Assembly (NCBI RefSeq): GCF_014650995.1
Contig: NZ_BMWA01000005.1
Span: 219,658 to 283,657 of the forward strand
DNA from: Streptomyces viridiviolaceus
GTDB taxonomy: Bacteria > Actinomycetota > Actinomycetes > Streptomycetales > Streptomycetaceae
Length of the DNA: 64,000 bases
Direction: 5' to 3'
Shown here: in pieces, positions 1-9,208 of the stretch
Numbering within the stretch: position 1 is the stretch's first letter
How the letters are laid out: each line of letters begins with the position of its first letter
Notes under the pieces: model-generated
Databases searched by the model: none
Seen by the model: only the letters and a program-made list of their open reading frames with translations
Told to the model about the DNA's origin: nothing
Translations under genes and position numbers: made by a program

Positions 1-849
1 GGCCGCACCCAGCTGCAGGACGCCGTACCCATGACGCTGGGCCAGGAGTTCGGGGCGTTCGCCGTCACCCTCGCCGAGGACGAACAGCGGCTCGCCGAGG
101 TCAGACCGCTGCTGCACGAACTCAACCTCGGCGGCACGGCGATCGGCACCGGACTCAACGCCCGACCGGGCTACCGGGAGCGCGTGATGGACCATCTGCG
201 CCGGCTGACGGGGATCGGGACGCTCCAGTCCTCGCCCGACCTCGTCGAGGCCACCCAGGACGTCGGCGTCTTCGTCCAGCTGTCCGGTGTGCTCAAGCGC
301 GTCGCCGTGAAACTGTCCAAGATCTGCAACGACCTGCGTCTGCTGTCCTCGGGACCGCAGGCCGGATTCGGCGACATCGTTCTCCCCGCGCGGCAGGCCG
401 GATCGTCCATCATGCCGGGCAAGGTGAATCCGGTGATCCCCGAGGCGGTCAACCAGATCGCGTTCGAGGTCATCGGCAACGACGTGACCGTCACCCTGGC
501 CGCCGAGGGCGGCCAGCTCCAGCTGAACGCCTTCGAGCCGGTCATCCACCGCAGTCTGAGCGCGGGCCTCGACCACCTCACCGCGGGGATCGGAGTCCTC
601 ACCGAGCACTGCGTGCGGGGCATCACCGCCAACCGGACCCGGCTCGCGCGGACCGTCGCCGCCTCCACCGGACTGGTCACCGCGCTCGGCCCCGCACTCG
701 GTTACGAGACCGCCTGCGCCATCGCGCTGGAGGCGCACCACACCGGCAGGCCCGCGCTCGACCTCGTACGCGAACGCGAGCTGCTGACCGAGGCGGAACT
801 CCGCGCGCTCACCAGCCCCGCATCCCTCACCGGCCTGCCCGTGCTCTGA
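1..849 (+). CDS. aspA: aspartate ammonia-lyase, C-terminal part (5' cut by window edge)
   Basis: This enzyme of the aspartase/fumarase superfamily would reversibly deaminate L-aspartate to fumarate and ammonia in the cytosol. The frame is open from base 1. It reads GRTQLQDAVPMTLGQEF before the first internal Met at 31, which is the conserved aspartase segment, so the true start lies outside the window. The superfamily signature GSSIMPGKVNP is at about 399-431. Class II fumarase carries the same signature. Aspartase is preferred because of the overall resemblance and the following carboxylate transporter gene, but substrate specificity is inferred. About 282 of the usual 460-480 residues are present. 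Confidence 0.85.
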   Translation, partial: GRTQLQDAVPMTLGQEFGAFAVTLAEDEQRLAEVRPLLHELNLGGTAIGTGLNARPGYRERVMDHLRRLTGIGTLQSSPDLVEATQDVGVFVQLSGVLKRVAVKLSKICNDLRLLSSGPQAGFGDIVLPARQAGSSIMPGKVNPVIPEAVNQIAFEVIGNDVTVTLAAEGGQLQLNAFEPVIHRSLSAGLDHLTAGIGVLTEHCVRGITANRTRLARTVAASTGLVTALGPALGYETACAIALEAHHTGRPALDLVRERELLTEAELRALTSPASLTGLPVL

Positions 850-915
850 GGGCGCGGCGCCGGCGGCACCCGCACACCTCCGGCCTTCTCCACCCATCCA
901 CCCAAGGAGGCGCGT

Positions 916-2271
916 ATGCGCACCTTCAACAGCGACGCCACGACGACCGAAGCCGCGGTGGCCACCGACACGGTCGCACTGCGCAGGAGCGTCGCCGCGG
1001 GAGCCGTCGGCGTGTTCGTGCACTGGTTCGACTGGGCGGCCTACGCCTATCTCGCCGGTACCGTCGCCACCGTGTTCTTCCCGGCCGAGAACAGCACGAC
1101 CGGACTGCTCGCCGTGTTCGGTGTGTTCGCCGTTTCGTTCGGCATCCGGCCGATCGGCGCCCTGGTGTTCGGGCCGCTCGGCGACCGGATCGGCCGCAAG
1201 CGCACCCTGTCGCTGGTCATCTTCATGATGTCCGGCGCGACCCTGGCGATCGGGCTGCTGCCCGGCTACGCGTCGATCGGAATCGCCGCTCCGGTGCTCC
1301 TCGTCGTCCTGCGCCTGATCCAGGGCTTCGCGGCGGGCGGCGAGTTCGGCAGCGCGGCGAGCTTCCTCGCCGAGATGGCGCCCCGGCGCCGTCGCGGATT
1401 CGGCGTGAGCTGGCTGGAGGTCGGCTCCCTGCTGGGCTTCCTCGCCGGCTCGTTCGTCTTCCTGCTGCTGTCCACCGGGCTCGACGACGATCAGCTGGCC
1501 TCCTGGGGCTGGCGCGTCCCCTTCCTCGTCTCCGCGCCGCTGGGCGTCATCGGCTTCATCATCCGCAACAAGATCGAGGACACCCCGGAGTACCGGACGC
1601 TGGTGGCCGGCGACTCCGTCCCGCGCAGCCCGGCGCGGGAGCTGCTGCGCTCCCACAAGCGGCAACTGCTCCAGGCGGCGGGCCTGATGGCGGCCATGCA
1701 CGTGCCCTTCTACGCGGTGCTGACCTACCTCGTCACCTACGAGACCGACCACCTGGGGCACTCGGCCGGCAGCGCCGCCCTGCTGTCCACGGTGATCTCG
1801 CTGCTGGGACTGGTGCTCGTGCCGCTGTTCGGGCTGCTGTCCGACCGGGTGGGACGCAAGCCGGTGTTCGTCGGGGCGACGGCCGCGCTGCTCGTCGTCT
1901 CCACCCCGGCCTTCCTGCTGATGCGGACCGGGCTCGCCGGGACCTGGATCGCCGGTCTGCTGCTCGGCGTGATCCTTGCGGCGATCCTCGGCACGTACGC
2001 GGTGTGGTCGGCGGAGGCCTTCCCCACCCGCACGCGTCAGAGCGGTCTGTCCATCGCCTACAACGTCACCGCCGCCCTGTTCGCCGGCACCGTGCCGTAC
2101 CTGATGACCGTGCTCATCTCCGCGACCGGCAGCACCCTGGTGCCCGGCCCGTACCTGATGGTGTTCGCCGTCGGCGGTCTCGTCGCCGCCCTGTCCCTGC
2201 GGGAGACCGCCGGTTCCGCCCTGCTGCACCCCGGGGACGTGTCCGAAGCGGCGGCCGTCGAGGCCCGCTAG
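916..2271 (+). CDS. MFS transporter, MHS (metabolite:H+ symporter) family
   Basis: A 451-residue polytopic membrane protein with about 12 hydrophobic segments. It resembles the MHS branch of the major facilitator superfamily (ShiA, KgtP, ProP), which imports carboxylates or osmolytes with protons. The MFS loop motif GDRIGRKRT lies between segments 2 and 3, and a repeat of it, SDRVGRKP, marks the second half. The ATG at 916 is preceded by a strong ribosome site, AAGGAGG (904-910). It follows the aspartase gene by 66 bp in the same direction, so C4-dicarboxylate or aspartate uptake is a reasonable inference. The actual substrate cannot be read from sequence. Confidence 0.85.
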   Translation: MRTFNSDATTTEAAVATDTVALRRSVAAGAVGVFVHWFDWAAYAYLAGTVATVFFPAENSTTGLLAVFGVFAVSFGIRPIGALVFGPLGDRIGRKRTLSLVIFMMSGATLAIGLLPGYASIGIAAPVLLVVLRLIQGFAAGGEFGSAASFLAEMAPRRRRGFGVSWLEVGSLLGFLAGSFVFLLLSTGLDDDQLASWGWRVPFLVSAPLGVIGFIIRNKIEDTPEYRTLVAGDSVPRSPARELLRSHKRQLLQAAGLMAAMHVPFYAVLTYLVTYETDHLGHSAGSAALLSTVISLLGLVLVPLFGLLSDRVGRKPVFVGATAALLVVSTPAFLLMRTGLAGTWIAGLLLGVILAAILGTYAVWSAEAFPTRTRQSGLSIAYNVTAALFAGTVPYLMTVLISATGSTLVPGPYLMVFAVGGLVAALSLRETAGSALLHPGDVSEAAAVEAR

Positions 2272-2325
2272 AAGGCGCCGCATAAGGTCGGCACCGGAAC
2301 GGATCACCAGGCGCAGGGGTCGCGT

Positions 2326-3252
2326 ATGACGTCACCAGTGGGTTTCACGCTCGTTCAGCTCCGCTATTTCCTCGTCGCCGCCGAACGCGGTTCGATGACG
2401 GAGGCCTCGGCGGAGCTGCACATCGCGCAGTCCGCCGTGTCCGCGGCCGTCTACAACCTGGAGCGGGACCTCCAGGTGCAGCTGTTCGTCCGCCGGCGGG
2501 GCCGGGGGCTGACCCTCACCCCGGCGGGGGAGAGGCTCCGGCAGCAGGCGCGGGACCTGCTGGCCCGTGCCCGCGAGGTGGAACGGGAGGCCCGGGGAGA
2601 CGGTGGCACCGTCTCCGGGCCGGTGGCCGTCGGCTGTTTCGTCACCCTGGCCCCCTACTACCTGCCGCCCCTGTTCAGCGAGTGCACCAGGCGCTATCCG
2701 GGCATCGAGATCGACGTGGTGGAGGCGGAGACGGACCAGCTCGTCCAAGCCCTGGCGGCGGGACGCATCGACTTCGCTCTCACCTACGGCCTCGGTCTGT
2801 CGGCCGGGCCGGACCTGCGCAGCGAGACGATCGCCCGCGCCCCGGCCTATGTCATCGTCTCGGCCGATCACCCGCTGGCCGGGCACGGCAGTGTGGACCT
2901 GGTCGAACTGTCCGCGGAACCGCTCGTCCTGCTGGACCTTCCGCACAGCCGCGACTACTTCCGCTCGCTGGTGGCCGCCACCGGCACCGCGCCCGATGTC
3001 CGCTACCGCACGCAGAGCTACGAGACCGTGCGCTCCCTGGTGGCCCGGGGACTCGGCTACTCCGTGCTCAACCAGCGGCCGGCGACCAGTCAGACCTACA
3101 GCGGCGGCGAGCTCGCGGAGCTCCAGCTCCGGGACGGCGGCCCCCCGCTCGAAGTCAAGATCGCCTCGTTGGAGGGCATGACCCAGACGGCCCGCGCCCG
3201 GGCGGTGATGGAGCTGCTGCGGGAGATCGCCGCCCGGTCCACCGAGGTCTGA
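2326..3252 (+). CDS. LysR family transcriptional regulator
   Basis: A 308-residue protein with an N-terminal winged helix-turn-helix (about residues 6-65, including LVQLRYFLVAAERGSMTEAS and AQSAVSAAV). A periplasmic-binding-protein-like effector domain follows (about 95-300). This is the standard LysR layout and length. It lies 54 bp after the MHS transporter on the same strand, unlike the classic divergent LysR arrangement. It probably controls the aspartase-transporter unit in response to a small carboxylate. Neither target nor ligand is visible in the sequence. Confidence 0.85.
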   Translation: MTSPVGFTLVQLRYFLVAAERGSMTEASAELHIAQSAVSAAVYNLERDLQVQLFVRRRGRGLTLTPAGERLRQQARDLLARAREVEREARGDGGTVSGPVAVGCFVTLAPYYLPPLFSECTRRYPGIEIDVVEAETDQLVQALAAGRIDFALTYGLGLSAGPDLRSETIARAPAYVIVSADHPLAGHGSVDLVELSAEPLVLLDLPHSRDYFRSLVAATGTAPDVRYRTQSYETVRSLVARGLGYSVLNQRPATSQTYSGGELAELQLRDGGPPLEVKIASLEGMTQTARARAVMELLREIAARSTEV

Positions 3253-3467
3253 GCCGGCAGCCGCTCACCGGCCTGGGGCGTCCGCGAAATCGCGGCTGCC
3301 CGCGACACCCGGCACGCCCGGCTCCCCGAGCGCCGGTGGTGCCCGCACACGGGCGGTCCCTCCAGTGACCCCCGGAGAGCGCACCGGACGCCGCGGGGCC
3401 CGCCCTCCGGGCGGACCAGGCGACTTCGCGGACACCCCTGGGGGCCCGAAGCGCCGCCCGGTGAGCG

Positions 3468-4085
3468 CTAGAGACCGGCACAGCCCGTCACCGCCCGCGC
3501 ATGCGCCAGGATCAGCTCACGGGCTCGGTCGGGGCGCAGAGCCGCGTTGTGGCTGACGATGTGCAGCCCGTAGCCGTCCTCCAGGGCCACCAGCCCGTGC
3601 GCCAGATCGTGCGCGGACGCGGCGAGGGAGAAGACACCGGTCGCCGCGCCGACCTCCAGGGCGGTCGTGTAGATCGCGACCTCCCGGGCGAACAGGGAGG
3701 TCATCAGCTCGGCGTGGCCCGGGCTGCGGCCGGCTCGCCGGTGCAGTTCGTACAGCAGGCCGTGGACGGGATCGTCCGTCATGCTCGGCAGGCCGCTGTG
3801 CAGCAGGGCACGCAGCCGTGCCGCCGGGTCTTCGGCAGGGGCCTCCTCGTAGGCGCGCTGCCGGGATGCCAGGTAGCTCTCCACCGCGCCCCGGTGCACC
3901 TCGAGGACGAGGCCGTCGAGCTCGGGGTAGTAGTACAGGACCGAGCCCTGGGAGACGCCCGCCGCGTCCGCGATGTCCTTGATGCGCAGGCCCTCCAGCC
4001 CGCGCTCCGCGATGGCCCGTCCCGCGGCGGAGACGAGCGCCTGCCTGCGTGCCGTCTGGTTGCGTGGTCTACCCGCTTTCCCCAT
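3468..4085 (-). CDS. TetR family transcriptional regulator
   Basis: A 205-residue regulator. The N-terminal TetR domain is clear: a basic lead GKAGRPRNQTARRQAL, then the HTH IKDIADAAGVSQGSVLYYYP at about residues 33-52. The C-terminal ligand domain is variable, with a BetI-like look (hydrophobic helices, ending RELILAHARAV). The ATG at 4085 is the first plausible start; the frame stays open upstream only as a shadow of the aldehyde dehydrogenase gene. No Shine-Dalgarno precedes it and a GAGAAT box lies 8 nt upstream, so the mRNA may be leaderless. It is divergent from the aldehyde dehydrogenase-aminotransferase genes and likely represses them. Confidence 0.88.
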   Translation of the reverse strand: MGKAGRPRNQTARRQALVSAAGRAIAERGLEGLRIKDIADAAGVSQGSVLYYYPELDGLVLEVHRGAVESYLASRQRAYEEAPAEDPAARLRALLHSGLPSMTDDPVHGLLYELHRRAGRSPGHAELMTSLFAREVAIYTTALEVGAATGVFSLAASAHDLAHGLVALEDGYGLHIVSHNAALRPDRARELILAHARAVTGCAGL

Positions 4086-4142
4086 GGTGGTCGATTCTCT
4101 GCTGTCCGCATCAGTTTTCGCAAGAAGATTCCGCTCGGAGCA

Positions 4143-4171
4143 TTGACGGCCGGTCCGCCTATTGTTTGAAT
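4143..4171 (+). promoter_or_regulatory. candidate promoter for the aldehyde dehydrogenase operon
   Basis: A TTGACG hexamer (4143-4148) is followed after 17 bp by TTGAAT (4166-4171), matching a housekeeping-type -35 fully or nearly and the -10 at four of six positions. It points toward the gene at 4326 and leaves a leader of about 150 nt. It sits in the divergent region where the adjacent TetR protein would be expected to bind. No convincing TetR palindrome was found; only AGATTC/GAATCT arms 36 bp apart flank the box. Confidence 0.35.
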
Positions 4172-4325
4172 CTCGGCTCAAAGAAACCGGCGCAGGCACT
4201 CGCTGCCGAGCTCCTCGCCCTGCCGCACCCGCCGTTCCGGGGCGGCACCTCCTGAGACGGCCCAGGCCACCCGATCCGAACGGGCACCGGCTCCCACGTC
4301 CCACGACGCAATCGAAGGCCACAGC

Positions 4326-5798
4326 ATGCAGACGTACGCCCACTGGCGGCAGCGCGCCGCCGACCTCACGCCACGCACGCGCCTGTTCATCGACGGAGCG
4401 TGGACCGACCCCGCCGACGACCGGTGGATCCCGACCGTGAACCCCGCGACCGGCAAGACCACCGCGCACGTGGCGGCCGGCTCGGCCGCCGACGTCGACC
4501 GGGCCGTGACCGCGGCCCGCACCGCCTTCGAGGACGGCCGCTGGTCGCGTACCGCACCCACCGAGCGCAAGCGGGTCCTGCTCGCCCTCGCCCGCCTCAT
4601 CGAGGAGAACGGCGAGGAACTCGCCCTCTGCGACACCCTCGACATGGGCAAGCCCATCACGGAGGCCCACGGCACCGACGTGCCCGGTGCGGCCGGCGTC
4701 TTCGCCTGGTACGCGGAGGCCGTCGACAAGCTCTACGACGAGGTCGCACCGGCCCCGCCCGGCAACCTCGCCCTCGTGCGCCGCGCCCCGCTGGGCGTCG
4801 TGGGCGCGGTAGTGCCCTGGAACTTCCCCCTCGACATCGCGAGCTGGAAGCTGGCACCCGCCCTGGCCGCGGGCAACAGCGTCGTACTGAAGCCGGCCGA
4901 GCAGTCCCCGCTGTCGGCGCTGCTGCTGGCCGAACTCGCCTTGCGGGCCGGCCTTCCCGACGGCGTACTGAACGTCGTCCCCGGACCCGGCGCGACGACC
5001 GGGCGGGCTCTCGGCCTCCACATGGACGTGGACAGCCTGGTCTTCACCGGCTCCACCGCCGTGGCCCGGCGGTTCCTCGCCTACTCGGCCGAGTCGAACA
5101 TGAAGCAGGTGTGGCCCGAGGCCGGCGGCAAGAGCCCCAACCTGGTCTTCGCCGACGCCGACCTCGACGCCGCCGCGGAACGGGCGGCCTGGGGCTTCGT
5201 CTACAACTCCGGGCAGGTGTGCTCCGCCAACACCCGCCTGCTCATCGAGGCCTCCGTCGCGGACGAGTTCACGGCCAGGGTCGCCGAACACGCCCGGGCC
5301 TGGCTGCCGGGCGACCCGCTCGACCCCGCGACCCGTCTGGGACCGCTCGTCGACGAGTCCCAGGTGGACCGCATCCTCGCAGCCCTGCGGTCATCGGGCG
5401 GCACGCTCGTGTGCGGCGGTACGCGGCCCGACCGCGACGGCGCCTACCTCGACCCCACCGTCGTCACGGGCCTCGGACCCGATGCCCCCCTCGTCCGGGA
5501 GGAACTGTTCGGTCCGGTGCTGACAGTGCTGCCCTTCCACGACGAGGCCGAGGCCGTCCGCCTCGCCAACGACAGCGCCTACGGACTGGCCGCCTCGGTG
5601 TGGACCCGGGACCTGGGCAGGGCCCACCGCGTCGCCGACGCCCTGCGGGCGGGCACCGTGTCCGTCAACACCGTCGACGCGCTCAGCCCGTTCACCCCCT
5701 TCGGCGGATTCAAGCAGTCGGGCCACGGCCGCGACCTCTCCCTGCACTCCTTCGACAAGTACACCGGCCTGAAGACGACCTGGATCGCCCACGGCTGA
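4326..5798 (+). CDS. aldehyde dehydrogenase, gamma-aminobutyraldehyde dehydrogenase-like
   Basis: A 490-residue NAD(P)+-dependent aldehyde dehydrogenase of normal family length that oxidises an aldehyde to its acid. Visible elements are PWNFPL (about 159-164), the nucleotide-binding FTGSTAVARRF, the general-base Glu in PEAGGKSPN, and the catalytic Cys299 in NSGQVCSAN. The closest resemblance is to PuuC/PatD-type enzymes acting on omega-amino aldehydes. It starts the gene pair with the class III aminotransferase (70 bp downstream), which could generate such an aldehyde from a diamine or omega-amino acid. The exact substrate is an inference from this pairing. Confidence 0.87.
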   Translation: MQTYAHWRQRAADLTPRTRLFIDGAWTDPADDRWIPTVNPATGKTTAHVAAGSAADVDRAVTAARTAFEDGRWSRTAPTERKRVLLALARLIEENGEELALCDTLDMGKPITEAHGTDVPGAAGVFAWYAEAVDKLYDEVAPAPPGNLALVRRAPLGVVGAVVPWNFPLDIASWKLAPALAAGNSVVLKPAEQSPLSALLLAELALRAGLPDGVLNVVPGPGATTGRALGLHMDVDSLVFTGSTAVARRFLAYSAESNMKQVWPEAGGKSPNLVFADADLDAAAERAAWGFVYNSGQVCSANTRLLIEASVADEFTARVAEHARAWLPGDPLDPATRLGPLVDESQVDRILAALRSSGGTLVCGGTRPDRDGAYLDPTVVTGLGPDAPLVREELFGPVLTVLPFHDEAEAVRLANDSAYGLAASVWTRDLGRAHRVADALRAGTVSVNTVDALSPFTPFGGFKQSGHGRDLSLHSFDKYTGLKTTWIAHG

Positions 5799-5868
5799 CC
5801 GTGCCGGCGACCGACACCCTCTCCGGCACGGCATCCGCCACCGGTACCGAACAAAGGACGCACCGCTC

Positions 5869-7236
5869 ATGACCCTCGACGCCGCAGACCTCACCCGGCT
5901 GGACCGAGCGCACATCATCCACCCCTACCTGCCGGGCAGCGCCACCGAGCGCGTCGTCATGACCTCCGGCTCCGGCTGCCGCCTCACCGACACCGAGGGC
6001 CGCGGCTACCTCGACGCCACCGGCGGCCTCTGGCTCGCCCAGGTCGGCCACGGCCGCACCGAACTGGCCGACGTCGCCCACGAGCAGATGAAGAAGCTGG
6101 AGTACTTCACCAGCTTCTGGGAGTTCTCCAACGAACGAGCCATCGAACTCGCCGCGCGCCTGGCCTCCATCGCCCCCGACCCCCTCAACCACGTCTACTT
6201 CACCTCGGGCGGCTCCGAGGGCAACGAGGCGGCCATCAAGATGGCCCGCTACCACCACCACCGGCGCGGCGAGAGCAGCCGGACCTGGATCCTGGCGCGC
6301 AGCAAGGCCTACCACGGCATCGGCTACGGCGGCGGCTCGGCCACCGGCTTCCCCCTCTACCACGAGGGCTTCGCCCCGATGATGCCGCACGTCTCCCACC
6401 TCACGCCCCCGTGGCCGTACCGCAGCGAGCTCTACGGCGACCGGCCGCTGAGCCCCGAGCAGGTCACCGACTTCCTCATCCGCGAACTGGAGGAGCGCAT
6501 CGCGGAGATCGGCGCGCGCAACATCGCGGCGATGATCGGCGAACCCATCATGGGGGTCGGCGGCATGCTCGTCCCGCCGGCCGACTACTGGCCCCGGGTG
6601 CGTGAGGTCCTCGACCGGCACGGCATCCTGCTGATCTTCGACGAGGTGGTCACCGCCTACGGCCGCGTCGGTGAGTGGTTCGCCGCACAGTACTTCGGCG
6701 TCACCCCGGACATCATCGTCACCGCCAAGGGCATCACCTCCGGCTACGTCCCGCTGGGCGCGCTCCTGGTCGGGGACCATGTCGCCGAGGTCCTGCTGCG
6801 CGACCACGGCTTCCCCATGGGCTACACCTACAACGGCCACCCCGTCGCCACCGCGGTGGCCACCGCCAACCTGGACATCATCGAGAAGGAGGGGCTCCTC
6901 GCCCGCGCGACGAGCCTCGGCGCCTTCCTCCACGGCGAACTCCAGGCCCAACTGGGCGAGTTGCCGATCGTCGGCGAGATCCGCTCGGTCGGCATGATGC
7001 TCGCCGTCGAACTCGTGCAGGACCGCGCCACCCGCGCACCCCTGCCCCTCGACCCCGACCGGATGCCGCACGACGTCATCCGCCGCGAGACCGGTGTGAT
7101 CGTGCGCGACTCCGCGCACAGCCTGGTGCTGTCCCCGCCGCTCGTCATGACCGAGGCCGAGGCCAAGGAAGCGGCCTCCGCCCTGCGCAGCGTCCTGGAG
7201 CGCACCGAACCCTCCGGTGAGATACGCGCCGCCTGA
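5869..7236 (+). CDS. class III (omega) aminotransferase, PLP-dependent
   Basis: A 455-residue fold-type I aminotransferase of class III, the group that includes beta-alanine:pyruvate, putrescine and GABA transaminases. Supporting features are FTSGGSEGNEAAIKMAR (PLP phosphate region), the aspartate in IFDEVVTAYGRVG, the PLP-binding lysine K287 in TAKGITSGYVPLGA, and YNGHPVATAVA near the end of the large domain. It lies in the same operon as the aldehyde dehydrogenase upstream and before an amino acid permease. Together they fit uptake and breakdown of a polyamine or omega-amino acid. Specificity within class III cannot be settled by eye. Confidence 0.87.
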   Translation: MTLDAADLTRLDRAHIIHPYLPGSATERVVMTSGSGCRLTDTEGRGYLDATGGLWLAQVGHGRTELADVAHEQMKKLEYFTSFWEFSNERAIELAARLASIAPDPLNHVYFTSGGSEGNEAAIKMARYHHHRRGESSRTWILARSKAYHGIGYGGGSATGFPLYHEGFAPMMPHVSHLTPPWPYRSELYGDRPLSPEQVTDFLIRELEERIAEIGARNIAAMIGEPIMGVGGMLVPPADYWPRVREVLDRHGILLIFDEVVTAYGRVGEWFAAQYFGVTPDIIVTAKGITSGYVPLGALLVGDHVAEVLLRDHGFPMGYTYNGHPVATAVATANLDIIEKEGLLARATSLGAFLHGELQAQLGELPIVGEIRSVGMMLAVELVQDRATRAPLPLDPDRMPHDVIRRETGVIVRDSAHSLVLSPPLVMTEAEAKEAASALRSVLERTEPSGEIRAA

Positions 7237-7244
7237 CACCTGCG

Positions 7245-7275
7245 GGGGAGGCCCGGCACGTCACCGGGCCTCCCC
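7245..7275 (+). terminator. GC-rich hairpin between aminotransferase and permease genes
   Basis: A perfect 12-bp stem, GGGGAGGCCCGG (7245-7256) with CCGGGCCTCCCC (7264-7275), and a 7-nt loop. It begins 8 bp after the aminotransferase stop. No U-tract follows, as is usual in Streptomyces. It should end or attenuate transcription before the permease gene, so the permease may be expressed at a different level or from its own promoter. Confidence 0.7.
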
Positions 7276-7365
7276 ACCCAGCAGCACACGACACGGAACC
7301 CCACACCGTCGCCGGCGCACCGCACGCGCCACCTCGCAGTCATCCCCCTCCCCTAGGAACTGCCC

Positions 7366-8877
7366 GTGTCCTCCGATCTCACGTCGCGCCGCGCACCCCG
7401 AGCGGCAGCCACGCCCCTGCAGCGCAGCCTCAAGCGCTTCGACATCACCGCCATGGCCGTCGCCGCGGTCATCTCCTTCGACACCCTCGGGCAGATCGCC
7501 ACCGGCGGGGGCGAGGCCGCCACCTGGACGGCGGTCATCGCCCTCTTCTTCCTCGTCCCCTACGCCCTGTTGTTCGCCGAGACCGGCGCCGCGTTCCCTC
7601 AGGAAGGCGGCCCGTACGTCTGGGTGAAGCTCGCCTTCGGCCGTTCCGCGGCCGCACTCACGACACTGATGTACTGGGTGACCAACCCGATCTGGCTGGG
7701 CGGCTCGCTGGTCTTCCTCGCCGCGGAGACCTGGGACGGATTCGTCTTCCACCTGGGCTCGGGCACGGTCGCCGACTACACCTTCAAGCTGCTGTTCGTC
7801 TGGGTCGCCATCCTCACGGCCGTCGTCTCCCTGCGCCGCGGCAAATGGATCACCACGGCCGGCGCGGCGATGAAGGTGTTCACCCTAGGCCTGTTCACCC
7901 TCACGGCCGTGCTCTACGGGGTGCAGCACGGCTTCCAGGGCCTCGACGACGCCGGCTTCGCGCCGACGACCGCCGGCTTCCTCGCCCTCGTGCCGATCCT
8001 GCTGTTCGCCTACGTCGGCTTCGAGGCCCCCAACGCCGCCGGTGAGGAGATGCACGACCCCCAGCGGGACGTGCCCGCCGCACTCGGGCGATCCGCGACC
8101 ATCGCGGCCTGCTGCTACCTGCTGCCCGTCCTCGCCCTCCTGGCCGTGGTGCCCAAGGAGCACCTCACCGGGGTCGGCGGCTTCATGGAGGGCGCCCGCC
8201 TCGTCTTCGGCGTCTACGGCGGGGCGGCCGCCCCCGTGCTGAAGGCCACCGCCGTCATGTTCGTCCTCGCCCTGCTCACGCAGGGCAGCGCGTGGATGAT
8301 CGTCAGCGACCGCATGCAGGCCATGGCCGCGGCCGACGGGGGCTTCTTCAGGCGCGCGCTCGGTGCGTTCCACCCGCGGCTCGGGACGCCGGTGCGCACG
8401 AACCTGCTCTCCGGAGCCGTGGCCACGGTGTTCATGCTGGCCGCCATGCAGCTGGCGGACGGTGACGCGGCCGATGTGTTCGCCGTCGTGCTCACCGTCG
8501 CGGTCACCACCCTGTTGCTGTCCTACCTGGTCGTCGTTCCCGCGCTGGTCGTACTGCGGGTCCGCCGGCCGGACGTGCCGCGGCCCTATCGCGTCCCGTT
8601 CGGGCACCGTGGCTTCATGGGGTGCGCGGCTCTGGTCTACGCCTGGATCCTGATCGGATCGTGGTCGGCGCTCTTTCCCGGAGTCCTGGAACAACTCGTC
8701 GGCATCGACTACGACTTCCTCGACAACTGGGGTGTGTCGCGGGCCGCGTTCGAGGCGTTCACACTCGGCACCGTCGCGGTGCTGCTGATCGTCGGTGTCA
8801 TCGGCGTGGTGGTGGCCCGCCGCGAGGACGCCGTACCGGGCACGGCCGACGAGGCCGGTTCCCGGGGTCGGATGTAG
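7366..8877 (+). CDS. APC family amino acid/polyamine permease
   Basis: A 503-residue integral membrane protein with about 12 transmembrane segments and the APC-superfamily opening (FDITAMAVAAVISFDTLGQIATGG, about residues 25-48). EGGPYVWVKLAFGR follows, and the consensus segment FAYVGFEAPNAAGEEMHDPQRDVPAAL lies near residue 205. The GTG start at 7366 follows AGGAAC at a normal distance. A strong hairpin separates it from the aminotransferase gene. It probably imports the amine or amino acid degraded by the two upstream enzymes, or exchanges it for a product; this is inferred from context only. Confidence 0.85.
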   Translation: MSSDLTSRRAPRAAATPLQRSLKRFDITAMAVAAVISFDTLGQIATGGGEAATWTAVIALFFLVPYALLFAETGAAFPQEGGPYVWVKLAFGRSAAALTTLMYWVTNPIWLGGSLVFLAAETWDGFVFHLGSGTVADYTFKLLFVWVAILTAVVSLRRGKWITTAGAAMKVFTLGLFTLTAVLYGVQHGFQGLDDAGFAPTTAGFLALVPILLFAYVGFEAPNAAGEEMHDPQRDVPAALGRSATIAACCYLLPVLALLAVVPKEHLTGVGGFMEGARLVFGVYGGAAAPVLKATAVMFVLALLTQGSAWMIVSDRMQAMAAADGGFFRRALGAFHPRLGTPVRTNLLSGAVATVFMLAAMQLADGDAADVFAVVLTVAVTTLLLSYLVVVPALVVLRVRRPDVPRPYRVPFGHRGFMGCAALVYAWILIGSWSALFPGVLEQLVGIDYDFLDNWGVSRAAFEAFTLGTVAVLLIVGVIGVVVARREDAVPGTADEAGSRGRM

Positions 8878-9208
8878 GGCGTGTCTCCACGTGACTTCCT
8901 GACTGTCGATGTGCGCGGCGGCAGGCACGGGGCACCGGACAAGCCAGGCATGCACGCCCTGCTCCGGTGGGCAAGCTCGCTCAATCCCTGCACAGGCAGC
9001 GCTTATGGGGGGCGCCGACCACCGCGCCACCCGGTGTGAGGTGCGGCCGGCCCGGCCGGTCCACGCATGGTTGAACCCCGTCCGAACGGTCGCCTGTCAT
9101 CGGAAACGACAGTCGGCCGCAGCAGGGCCGGAAGGCGGCCCCCGGGGCGCTCCAGCGGCGGAAACGCCCCGGCGGTTACGGCCACCGGACGCTGGGCACT
9201 CGCCGCCC
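8878..9208. other. 331-bp intergenic region without a recognised gene
   Basis: No coding pattern is convincing here. The only structures seen are a GGCCGGCCCGGCCGG run near 9045-9060 and a weak inverted repeat CTGTC/GACAG spaced by 9 bp near 9103. The second could belong to the control region of the following DUF1264 gene. Confidence 0.4.

Noticed and set aside
3468..5291. A 607-codon minus-strand frame extending the TetR protein upstream
   Set aside because: Only the last 205 codons resemble a protein family. The rest is antisense to the aldehyde dehydrogenase gene and Gly/Arg-rich.
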